DNA from: an uncultured Bacilli bacterium
GTDB lineage: Bacteria; Bacillota_I; Bacilli_A; RF39; UBA660
Assembly: GCA_934096015.1 (NCBI GenBank)
Contig: CAKOLD010000002.1
Span: 1 to 64,000, forward strand
Direction: 5' to 3'
Length of the DNA stretch: 64,000 bases
The notes beneath the pieces were generated by a model, which saw only the letters and a list, made by a program, of their open reading frames with translations, ran no database searches and had not been told where the DNA came from. The position numbers were made by a program, and so were the translations under genes. This document shows positions 35,816-43,475 of this stretch, in pieces. Each line of letters starts with the position of its first letter. The first letter of the stretch is position 1.

Positions 35816-35835
35816 AAATAAGGAGGAATGTTTAA

Positions 35836-36072
35836 ATGAAAGAAGCAAGTGGAGAATTAAGTATGACTGCTGTTGCAATTGTTGCAATTGCTGCATTAAG
35901 TGTTTTGTTCTTAACTGTTATATTTCCAAATATAAAACGTAGTTTAGAACATAATCAATTATGTTCTGCAGCATATGGGTGTACTAATTGTACAGGTGGA
36001 GTATGTACTTGTACAGCGGTAAATAGCTCTGGTGCAACTACTACTGTAACTTGTGATGACCCAAATAAATAG
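35836..36072 (+). CDS. Small pilin-like Cys-rich protein
   Basis: A 78-residue protein with a polar start (MKEASGELSM), a hydrophobic helix (about 10-30, TAVAIVAIAALSVLFLTVIF) and a short Cys-rich tail (CSAAYGCTNC, CTCTA, VTCD). The layout of short leader, helix and small outer tail resembles Flp/Tad-type mini-pilins or pseudopilins. It is followed by a second single-helix protein and a CpaE-like ATPase, as in tad loci. AGGAGG precedes the ATG. A pilin identity is inferred. Confidence 0.55.
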   Translation: MKEASGELSMTAVAIVAIAALSVLFLTVIFPNIKRSLEHNQLCSAAYGCTNCTGGVCTCTAVNSSGATTTVTCDDPNK

Positions 36073-36096
36073 TCTTTATAGAAAGCTTGTTATAAA

Positions 36097-36555
36097 GTGA
36101 GAGAGTCTATTGGTGGTGCATGGCTTTTAGGAATTGTTATGACTTTCATTGTTTTATTTGCTAGTTTTTTGGCAGTTTCAATTAATTATTCTAAAGCTTT
36201 TAAAGTTAAAAATAATGTTGTTGATTTAATAGAAAAAAATGAAGGTGTTAATAGTTCAACTGTTGCAGATATATATAATTATTTGCAGAGTGAAGGATAT
36301 ATTCTTAAGGGGCCATGTAGAAATGGTGGAAAAGGTTTTGACAAGGATGGCGTAGCAACTAATCAATCAAAGTCTTTGTATTGTGTTAAAGAAAATAAAA
36401 TACAGGATACTGATACAGGACTTGAAAAATCTTATTATAGTGTAGAAGTGTTTTTTAGATTGGATTTGCCTATTTTTGGAGATGTTTTTACATTCCATGT
36501 TAATGGAGAAACTATGAGTATATATTTTCCTAAAAATGGGTGGACATTAAGTTAG
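36097..36555 (+). CDS. Pilin-like/TadE-like single-helix protein
   Basis: A 152-residue protein with GTG start. It has a short polar leader, ESIGGAWLLGIVMTFIVLFASFLAVSI-like helix (about 6-30), then KAFKVKNNVVDLIEKNEG and an outer domain with two Cys. The leader-helix-amphipathic helix order resembles TadE/pseudopilin proteins. Only AGAAAG lies upstream, so translation is probably weak or coupled to the previous gene. It is part of a three-gene set with the mini-pilin and the CpaE-like ATPase. Confidence 0.5.
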   Translation: MRESIGGAWLLGIVMTFIVLFASFLAVSINYSKAFKVKNNVVDLIEKNEGVNSSTVADIYNYLQSEGYILKGPCRNGGKGFDKDGVATNQSKSLYCVKENKIQDTDTGLEKSYYSVEVFFRLDLPIFGDVFTFHVNGETMSIYFPKNGWTLS

Positions 36556-36564
36556 TGAGGATTT

Positions 36565-37581
36565 ATGAACGTAATTATTGCAAATAAGCGAAAAGATTTG
36601 CTAGATAAACTTGATATTGATATTATTAAATCCGTTGATGGAGAATATTCTGTTGATGAATTAATTAGTATGTTTACTAATTTTTTCTTTAATAAAATGA
36701 TAGTGGATATTACTGCAATTAAGGATTTTAATAATATTAATAATATTAAAAAGTTTACTGAAGCAGTTGATGTTAATAAAGTAATTTTATTACTTGGAGA
36801 TTCTTCTTTAGAAAGTAGTAAAGAATTTATAAGCGATTTAATAAGTATGGGAATTTATAATTTTACTCAAACTCTTCAAGGGGTTATGGATTTATATAAT
36901 AAACCTAATACTTATGATGATGTTAAAATGTATCATTCAGATACTAGTTTTAGTACTTTAAAGACTGAAAAAAAAGATATTGCTTTATATGATGAGGCTT
37001 TGGAATTTAATGAAGATTTAAGAATTATAGGTGTTCAAGATTTAACTGATGGAGCTGGAGCTACTACGTTGGTTGTACAAATGGTTAAACAACTTAATAT
37101 AAATTATCCAACTATTGGGATTGAACTTAATAAACAAGATTTTATATTTTTTACTTCACCTTTTTTATATTCTTGTACTTCTAAAGCAGATGCTATTAAG
37201 AAGATTAATGAACATAAAGAGTGCAAAGTTGTAATTGTTGATTTAAATAAATTTGATGATACTAGCTTTTGTAATGATGTTATTTATCTTGTTGAACCTT
37301 CAACTATTAAATTAACAAAATTAATGAAACGTAATAGAGTTGTCTTTGATAATTTAAGGGGAAAGAAAATTATATTAAATAAAACTGCTCTTAAAGAGAA
37401 AGATGTATCTGAATTTGAAACTGAAATAGGTACTAGAGTATTTGCTTGTGTAAATAACTTTAATGATAGATCTGAAAGAGTGTTAACTGTTGATTCTTTA
37501 CTTGTTAAGTTAGGATTTACTAAACAGTATGTGGGTGATGGAAAAGCTCCTAAAAAAAGAGGACTTTTTAGTAGACATTAA
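36565..37581 (+). CDS. CpaE-like P-loop ATPase (MinD/ParA superfamily)
   Basis: A 338-residue protein with an N-terminal receiver-like domain (about 1-115) and a C-terminal MinD/ParA-type domain. The nucleotide loop reads LTDGAGATTL (about 160-169), like the CpaE/TadZ variant GGxGAST rather than the standard KGGxGKT. KVVIVDLNKF is the Walker B region. CpaE/TadZ proteins place Tad pilus machines at the pole. No TadA ATPase or TadB/C platform gene is in the window, so here it may position a different apparatus, perhaps the T4SS encoded downstream. Confidence 0.6.
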   Translation: MNVIIANKRKDLLDKLDIDIIKSVDGEYSVDELISMFTNFFFNKMIVDITAIKDFNNINNIKKFTEAVDVNKVILLLGDSSLESSKEFISDLISMGIYNFTQTLQGVMDLYNKPNTYDDVKMYHSDTSFSTLKTEKKDIALYDEALEFNEDLRIIGVQDLTDGAGATTLVVQMVKQLNINYPTIGIELNKQDFIFFTSPFLYSCTSKADAIKKINEHKECKVVIVDLNKFDDTSFCNDVIYLVEPSTIKLTKLMKRNRVVFDNLRGKKIILNKTALKEKDVSEFETEIGTRVFACVNNFNDRSERVLTVDSLLVKLGFTKQYVGDGKAPKKRGLFSRH

Positions 37582-37594
37582 CATTTATTCGTAA

Positions 37595-37623
37595 TTGACA
37601 AAAATATATAAATAATATATGAT
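37595..37623 (+). promoter_or_regulatory. Promoter of VirB2-like gene 2
   Basis: A perfect TTGACA (37595-37600) and TATGAT (37618-37623) are 17 bases apart, giving a strong start about 20 bases ahead of the coding sequence. Confidence 0.75.
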
Positions 37624-37649
37624 GTTGTTGTAGGAAAGAAGAGGTATAT

Positions 37650-38015
37650 ATGAATTTAGTAATGTTAGGGGCATTTAATGATTTTTGTTCAGAAATGTCT
37701 GGGATGTTAAAAATTGTTGGTTATGTTGTAACAATTTTTAAAGTAGCTATACCTTTAATAATCGTTATTTATGGAATGATTGATTTAGGTAAAGCAGTAG
37801 TTGCTAGTAAAGATGATGAAATTAAAAAGGCTGCTAAACAAGTTGGTGTTAGATTAGCTGCAGGTATTTTAATTTATTTCATACCATCATTAGTAATGTT
37901 AGTATTTGGATGGATAAGTGACTATAATAATTTAATGACTGAATCTGAATTCCAAGTTTGTTCAAATTGTATTTTGAAACCTGGGGATTGTGAAGGAAAA
38001 GGTTTAGATGGATAA
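37650..38015 (+). CDS. VirB2-like small membrane protein 2
   Basis: A 121-residue protein with two membrane helices (about 22-47 and 70-95) around a short charged loop SKDDEIKKAAKQVG. The layout is that of VirB2/TrbC-type pilins. The helix IVGYVVTIFKVAIPLIIVI resembles that of the 32846 protein, and the C-terminus has the matching Cys pattern CSNCILKPGDC. It has its own strong promoter and terminator, as expected for an abundant structural subunit. Confidence 0.65.
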   Translation: MNLVMLGAFNDFCSEMSGMLKIVGYVVTIFKVAIPLIIVIYGMIDLGKAVVASKDDEIKKAAKQVGVRLAAGILIYFIPSLVMLVFGWISDYNNLMTESEFQVCSNCILKPGDCEGKGLDG

Positions 38016-38016
38016 A

Positions 38017-38038
38017 ACAACTTTACAGTTGTTTTTTT
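38017..38038 (+). terminator. Terminator after VirB2-like gene 2
   Basis: ACAACT (38017-38022) and AGTTGT (38027-38032) form a stem followed by seven T in eight bases. Confidence 0.75.
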
Positions 38039-38089
38039 GTTTGTTATAATATTTAGTGTATTATACTAAATAGATTGAGTTGGTGGCAT

Positions 38090-38686
38090 GTGGATAAAAA
38101 AGTAGTTGTTGTATTAATAATTATATATTGTGCTTTATGTTGTATTAAAGTTAATGCCGATGTTAGAGTTAATGTTGGGGAAACCAAAAGTGTTTTTAGA
38201 AATAGTGCTTGTACAATAACTAATTGTACAACACTTGATAGTAATGTTGAAGTTTCGTTTAATAATGATGTTTGTAAAGCAAAGGCCTTAACTGTAGGTG
38301 AAGCTAATGTTAAAATAACTTGTGAACAAGGTGAAGAAAAGATTATTAAAGTTAATGTCGTAGATGGTAATTCTAATAATACAACGGTTCCTAATACTAG
38401 TGCTAGTGTTGCCGAAGCTAATTGTTCATCTTTGGCGTTGCTTGTAAAGGATTTACAAGGTGTTTTTAAAATAATTAAATTTGTTGTTCCAATATTGATT
38501 GTTGTAATGAGTACTTATGATTTTATTAAAGCTATTGCTGGCAAGGTTGAAGGAGAAATGAAAAAGGCTTTTCAAAAACTTTTAAAAAGATTGTTATTTG
38601 CAATTATATTGTTTTTCTTGCCTAATATATTAGATTTCTTTTTGGGCTTAATTGACCCTAGTTATACAACTTGTATAAATAGTTAG
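38090..38686 (+). CDS. VirB2-like membrane protein 3 with outer domain
   Basis: A protein of about 198 residues. A signal-like helix (about 5-20, ending VNADV) precedes a small beta-rich outer domain with Cys (about 22-100, VRVNVGETKSVF onward, Ig-like in pattern). A two-helix VirB2-like module follows (IIKFVVPILIVVMSTYDFIKAI, then LLFAIILFFLPNILDFFLGL). The charged loop GKVEGEMKKAFQKLLKR corresponds to that of the other two. The start is uncertain: GTG 38090 has GGTGG nearby but close; TTG 38075 is in frame. It begins the long run of T4SS genes. Confidence 0.6.
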   Translation: MDKKVVVVLIIIYCALCCIKVNADVRVNVGETKSVFRNSACTITNCTTLDSNVEVSFNNDVCKAKALTVGEANVKITCEQGEEKIIKVNVVDGNSNNTTVPNTSASVAEANCSSLALLVKDLQGVFKIIKFVVPILIVVMSTYDFIKAIAGKVEGEMKKAFQKLLKRLLFAIILFFLPNILDFFLGLIDPSYTTCINS

Positions 38687-38702
38687 AAATGGAGGTGTTC
38701 TA

Positions 38703-40793
38703 ATGAGCAATCTGGTTTTAAATGCATCTTTGATAGGAGATTGGTTTTATGGTATTTGGATTAATCTTTGGCTTTTAATAGATAACGTTGTTTATTTGTT
38801 TATAAATTGGATGTATCGTATATTTATTTTAGTTGCTAAAGTAGATATTTTCGGTGGTGGAGAACAAATTGAAGCTATTACTAGAAGAATATATATTATT
38901 GTTGGTATTGCCATGTTGTTTATATTTGCTTATAACTTAATATTGTTAATTGTTAATCCAGATGGAAAACAGTTAGGTAATATGTCACAAGTTATAAAAA
39001 ATGCTATTATTTCTATTGCTCTTGTAACACTTTTACCTTTAATTTTTAGTTATATGACTACTGTTCAAAATCATATTATAGATGGTGATGTTATCGGTAA
39101 TTTGATTTTTGGAACAGCAAATAACAAAAATTCTTCAAACGAGAAAGCAGGTATTAATGTTGCTTTGAGTATTTTTTCGGCTTTTTATCATCCTGATGGA
39201 CAATCATATAATTCTTGTAAAGCTGATCCTTCTGCACATTCTTTATGTGCAACTTACGTCCAAGCTTATGATGATGCTTTAGCAAACGAAAATATGACTT
39301 TGTTTATTTGGAATGAGGATTTGAAAGATGGTGCTAAAGATAACGACATGGAGTATAACTGGATAATTTCTACTGGTGCAGGTATTTTTGCTTTGTGGAT
39401 GTTTGTTTCTTTTGCACTAGATATTGGAGTACGTGTTGGGAAGATGGCTTTTTATGAGCTTGTTTCACCCATTCCCGTGATGTTGCGTATAATGCCTAAT
39501 GATAAGAAATTTAATGCATGGTTTAATGGAATCAAGAGTACTTATATTTCTCTTTTTGTTAGATTAGCGATCATATATTTTTCTATGTATGCAATTACTT
39601 TAGTTCCTGATGTACTTAGTAATATGTGGGCAGATATGTCGCAAGATAATGTAGTTTTAGCGATGCTTGCAAATGTTGTTATTATTTTGGGTATTCTTAA
39701 ATTTGCTCAAGAGGCACCTAAATTATTTAAAGATGTCCTTGGTGGCAGTGGTGATATTAGTCTTGGTATTGCTAGCAAAATTAAAGATAATAAAGCTCTT
39801 GCAACTGGTACAAGTTTTGTACGTGGTGGAGTTTATGGTGCTACTACTGGCGAAGGATTTGGTGGAAGAGTATCAGGATTCTTTGGTGGAGCTACTAGGG
39901 GAGCAAGATATGGATATCAAGATGGTGTTAATAGATTAGAAGAATCTAGAGAAGCTAAAGAAAATGGTTCAACATTTAGAGGAAGAATGGCTGATAGGGC
40001 ACGTTATGGATTAGGAATGCAAACTCGTGCTGATGCTGCTGATAGAAATTTAGAAAGACAATATGCTGCAGAAGTTGAACAAAATGAGAAAGATCTTATT
40101 CAAATTCAAAAAGATAGAGATAGAGAGAATATCGCAACAAGACAAGCTTACAATAAAGAGGTTATGGGATATCGTTCAGATATAAAGAAAATTGCTGATA
40201 GTTGGGCTGAAAGAACTAACTCACAATTTACATATGATGCTGGCGATAGCTATATTGACCATAATGGAAATAATGTTGATATTAAGGGAAATTTAAGTCA
40301 ATTAAATCAAATGTATGAATCTGCAAAAGCAAATGGTGCTGATGCCCAAACTCTTAGCAAATTGCAAGGTGCAATTTCTAAGGCTAAAGGTAATATTAGA
40401 AATCAAATTGTTGATTCTGTAATGAATGGAACAGCAGAAAGCCGCGGAATTGGTTCTAATGATGTTGCTAAGATTAATGGTGATATTGAGTCTATAAATA
40501 CAATGATTAGGGATAATCAAGTTGGTTTAAAAGCAGATGGTACTGCAACATTAACTACTGAAGTGACGGATGCTAAGGGTGTATTTAGTGGTGTTGAAAA
40601 TGCAGTTTTAGAACAAGAAAGAGATATAGAAAGTGTTAATAGAAACTTGGATAGAAAACAACAAGAGATCGAAAGACGTCAAAAAGAAATTGAAAATCGT
40701 AAAAAAGAAGCTAAGGCTAGTGATCGATACAAGAGTGTTAGAGCGGATGCAGATGCAATAAATCATAAAAAAGGTGGCGGAAATGCTAAATGA
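38703..40793 (+). CDS. VirB6/TrbL-like membrane protein with long cytosolic tail
   Basis: A 696-residue protein. The first 345 or so residues contain about six to seven membrane helices and an outer loop with two Cys, in the pattern of Gram-positive VirB6/TrbL channel proteins (for example KMAFYELVSPIPVMLRIMP and an ALWMFVSF helix). From about 350 on it is soluble: Gly-rich, then strongly charged coiled coil (AERNLERQYAAEVEQNEKD-type and QQEIERRQKEIENRKKE). A tail this long is unusual for the family and could reach the VirB4/VirD4 ATPases. AGGAGG-like GGAGGTG precedes the ATG. Confidence 0.75.
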   Translation: MSNLVLNASLIGDWFYGIWINLWLLIDNVVYLFINWMYRIFILVAKVDIFGGGEQIEAITRRIYIIVGIAMLFIFAYNLILLIVNPDGKQLGNMSQVIKNAIISIALVTLLPLIFSYMTTVQNHIIDGDVIGNLIFGTANNKNSSNEKAGINVALSIFSAFYHPDGQSYNSCKADPSAHSLCATYVQAYDDALANENMTLFIWNEDLKDGAKDNDMEYNWIISTGAGIFALWMFVSFALDIGVRVGKMAFYELVSPIPVMLRIMPNDKKFNAWFNGIKSTYISLFVRLAIIYFSMYAITLVPDVLSNMWADMSQDNVVLAMLANVVIILGILKFAQEAPKLFKDVLGGSGDISLGIASKIKDNKALATGTSFVRGGVYGATTGEGFGGRVSGFFGGATRGARYGYQDGVNRLEESREAKENGSTFRGRMADRARYGLGMQTRADAADRNLERQYAAEVEQNEKDLIQIQKDRDRENIATRQAYNKEVMGYRSDIKKIADSWAERTNSQFTYDAGDSYIDHNGNNVDIKGNLSQLNQMYESAKANGADAQTLSKLQGAISKAKGNIRNQIVDSVMNGTAESRGIGSNDVAKINGDIESINTMIRDNQVGLKADGTATLTTEVTDAKGVFSGVENAVLEQERDIESVNRNLDRKQQEIERRQKEIENRKKEAKASDRYKSVRADADAINHKKGGGNAK

Positions 40794-40818
40794 TAATGAA
40801 TAAAGAGTGGGTGAAAGT

Positions 40819-41127
40819 ATGAATGATCAATTTTTAATACCAGCAAATTCTAAAAAATCTATGTTAATATTAAGTTTCTTTAATGTAACTGATTTAATAA
40901 TATTTGGTAGTGGATGTTTGTTAACTTTTATTTTGTTAATGACAATTAATCAAAATACAATTGAATCAGCTGCAATAATTTTGGCACCGGTGCTTGTAAC
41001 AGGTATTTTAGTATTACCTGTTCCTAATCACCATAATGTTAGAACTTTTATAAAAAACGTTTATCAATATTTTGCTAATAGAAGAACTTATTTTTGGAGA
41101 GGTTGGTGTATAAGACATGGCAAGTAA
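40819..41127 (+). CDS. PrgI family protein (VirB3-like)
   Basis: A 102-residue protein of the PrgI family, which fills the VirB3 position in Gram-positive conjugation systems. FLIPANSKKSMLIL is followed by two membrane helices (about 22-42 and 48-65) and a basic C-terminal tail KNVYQYFANRRTYFW. It lies directly before VirB4, its usual neighbour and partner, and overlaps that gene. I chose ATG 40819; GTG 40807 would add four residues. Confidence 0.8.
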   Translation: MNDQFLIPANSKKSMLILSFFNVTDLIIFGSGCLLTFILLMTINQNTIESAAIILAPVLVTGILVLPVPNHHNVRTFIKNVYQYFANRRTYFWRGWCIRHGK

Positions 41128-41668
41128 TTCTAAATTTACAGAAGATTGGTTACCAATTAGAAATATAAAGAATGGTTTTATTGAACTTGAAGGTAAATAT
41201 TATGTGACTGGTGTAAAAATAGAACCTAAAAATATATTTATTTTAGATTATACTGAACAACAAGCAATTATATTTAATTTTAGAAATGTTTATAATTCAA
41301 TTGATTATGAATTTTGGTTAATGGTTGCTGATAGACCTGTTGATATTAATATGTATTTAGCACAATTACAACTTTTATATAATCAAGCTCCAAATCAACA
41401 AATAAGAAAATTAATTGCTCAAGATATTAATAAAGGAGAAAGATTTAGAAGTACTGAAATCAATGCTGTTGATACAGAGTACTTTATTATATTTAGAGAT
41501 AAAAAAATTGAAACTCTTCAAAAAAGAGTACATCAGTTAATATCAAGTCTTGCTTCATGTGGACTTAATTCCAAACAAGTTAGCGATGAGGATTTAAGAG
41601 TATTATTGGATAGTTTTCTAAATGGAAATAGAAAAACGGAATTTGGGACGGTGATTGCTAGTGAATAA
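41117..41668 (+). CDS. VirB4 N-terminal domain, separate gene
   Basis: A 183-residue protein that looks like the N-terminal domain of VirB4/TraC ATPases: DWLPIRNIKNGFIELEGKYYVTGVKIEP, FWLMVADRPVDINMYL, and TEYFIIFRDKKIETLQKRV. It has no nucleotide-binding motifs. It overlaps PrgI upstream and the ATPase-bearing part of VirB4 downstream by 8 bases, in another frame. In many systems these parts are one chain. Either the gene is naturally split in this lineage or a frameshift has broken it; the intact overlap and good start signals favour a natural split. Confidence 0.7.
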   Translation: MASNSKFTEDWLPIRNIKNGFIELEGKYYVTGVKIEPKNIFILDYTEQQAIIFNFRNVYNSIDYEFWLMVADRPVDINMYLAQLQLLYNQAPNQQIRKLIAQDINKGERFRSTEINAVDTEYFIIFRDKKIETLQKRVHQLISSLASCGLNSKQVSDEDLRVLLDSFLNGNRKTEFGTVIASE

Positions 41669-43463
41669 TAAATTAAAAAGTGAGTTGGCTCCTAAAGGTT
41701 TAGATTTTAATATAAATGATTTTGTTATTAGCGATATGTATTGTACTATTTTAACTATTGTTAATTTTCCAAAGATGATTGGCCCAGGATTTCTTGCTAA
41801 TGTAACTAGTATCCCTGGTGTTAAATTAGTTATTAAACATATTCCTATAGAATTTTCAACTATGTCAAAAATGATTAATAAAGAGATAGCTGATTTAAAG
41901 CAAAGATATCAAAGTGAAAATGATAGAACTATGCAAGAAAGTATTAGACAAGATTATGAGTCTTTAGAGTCATTTGTATCTATGCTTGCTTCTACTCAAT
42001 CTAGAATATTTGATTTTCAAATGCATGTTATGTTATCTGCTGAAACTAAAGATCAGTTGGAAATGAAAAAAATTCAAGTAAGAAATTATTTGGATGCTTT
42101 GGGTATGAGAGGAATACCAATGATGTTTGAACAAGAGAAAGTTCTAAAATCTATAATTCCAATTTTTCCTAAACAAGATATTGAAGCTAGAGTAGGAACG
42201 CCGATACCTAGTCCTACTATTGCAGCAATGTATCCTTTTGTATTTGATAGTATAAAAGATCCTGGAAATAATAATTCAGCTCCAACTTTGCTTGGTGTAG
42301 ATTTTTCAGGAGGAGTTGTATTATTTAACCAATTTTTATACCAAATTAGAAAAGAGTTTAATAGAAATAATGCTAATATGATTATATTAGGTACGAGTGG
42401 TAGTGGTAAATCTACTGCTGCAAAATTAATGCTTAGAACTCATATAAGAAATGGTTGTCAAATTATTTGTATAGATCCTGAAGGTGAACTTGAGGAAATG
42501 ACAAAAACTTATGGTGGTGATTTTATTTCTCTAGGAAAAGGTGGAGAATTTGGTTTAATTAATCCATTAGAAGTTGTTGCAGATGTTGATGAGGATGAAT
42601 TAAAACAAGGTTTAGGTTATACAGTTTTAACTAGAACTTTGCAATCTTTAAAAGCATTTTTAAAGTATTATAGTCCATCTATTGAAGAAGATGTACTTGC
42701 AATGTTTAGTGAAGTATTACAAGATACTTATAAACGTTTTAATATTGATTTTAATACTGATTTTAGTAATTTTAAACCTGAAGATTTTCCGACTTTTGAT
42801 GATGTCTATTCAACTATTAAGGGGAGATTATTATCTATTCCAGAAATGACAAAAGAAAAAGATGTTTTGGAAAGATTAGAATTAAAGATAAGACCTTTTG
42901 TTAAAGAATTACGTTATTATTTTACTGGCCATACTACTATTGAGCGAGATAGTGACTTTATGGTATTTAATATAAAAGAAGTTATGAATAGTGATGAAAA
43001 TATTCGAAATGCATTATTCTTTAATATCTTAAAGTTTGCTTGGGGATTATGTTTAGATAAATCTGTAAATACAGTTATGCTTGTAGATGAAGCTCACGTT
43101 CTTTTAGGAAGTAGAAATGAATTGGGTGCAGAATTCTTAGCACAAATTCAAAGACGTAGTAGAAAATACAATACAGGTACAATAATAATTACTCAACAAC
43201 CAACTGACTTTGCTGCTGATAAAATAATAGTTCACGGTAAAGCAATATTTGATAATGCTTCTTATTATTTAGTTATGGGACTTAAAAAACAAGCAGTAGA
43301 GGATTTAGCAAAATTAATTGATTTGAATGATAATGAAAAAGAGAGTATTAAAACGTATTCTCAAGGTGAGGCTTTGTTTGTTTGTGGTAATAGAAGAATG
43401 AGAATAAATGTGGTTGTTACTCAAGAAGAATTAGATTCCTTTGGGTCAGGCGGAGGATTATAG
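41661..43463 (+). CDS. VirB4 family ATPase (ATPase part)
   Basis: A 600-residue VirB4-type ATPase. After a region with ELAPKGLDFNINDF and VTSIPGVKLVIKHIP, it has Walker A GTSGSGKST (about 244-252), CIDPEGELEEM, Walker B TVMLVDEAHVLLG (about 471-483) and TIIITQQPTDFA. It powers subunit extraction and secretion in type IV systems and binds PrgI and the VirB6 channel. GTG 41661 follows GGTGAT; TTG 41655 is an alternative. It overlaps the N-terminal VirB4 gene. Confidence 0.9.
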   Translation: MNNKLKSELAPKGLDFNINDFVISDMYCTILTIVNFPKMIGPGFLANVTSIPGVKLVIKHIPIEFSTMSKMINKEIADLKQRYQSENDRTMQESIRQDYESLESFVSMLASTQSRIFDFQMHVMLSAETKDQLEMKKIQVRNYLDALGMRGIPMMFEQEKVLKSIIPIFPKQDIEARVGTPIPSPTIAAMYPFVFDSIKDPGNNNSAPTLLGVDFSGGVVLFNQFLYQIRKEFNRNNANMIILGTSGSGKSTAAKLMLRTHIRNGCQIICIDPEGELEEMTKTYGGDFISLGKGGEFGLINPLEVVADVDEDELKQGLGYTVLTRTLQSLKAFLKYYSPSIEEDVLAMFSEVLQDTYKRFNIDFNTDFSNFKPEDFPTFDDVYSTIKGRLLSIPEMTKEKDVLERLELKIRPFVKELRYYFTGHTTIERDSDFMVFNIKEVMNSDENIRNALFFNILKFAWGLCLDKSVNTVMLVDEAHVLLGSRNELGAEFLAQIQRRSRKYNTGTIIITQQPTDFAADKIIVHGKAIFDNASYYLVMGLKKQAVEDLAKLIDLNDNEKESIKTYSQGEALFVCGNRRMRINVVVTQEELDSFGSGGGL

Positions 43464-43475
43464 GCGGTGAAGCTA

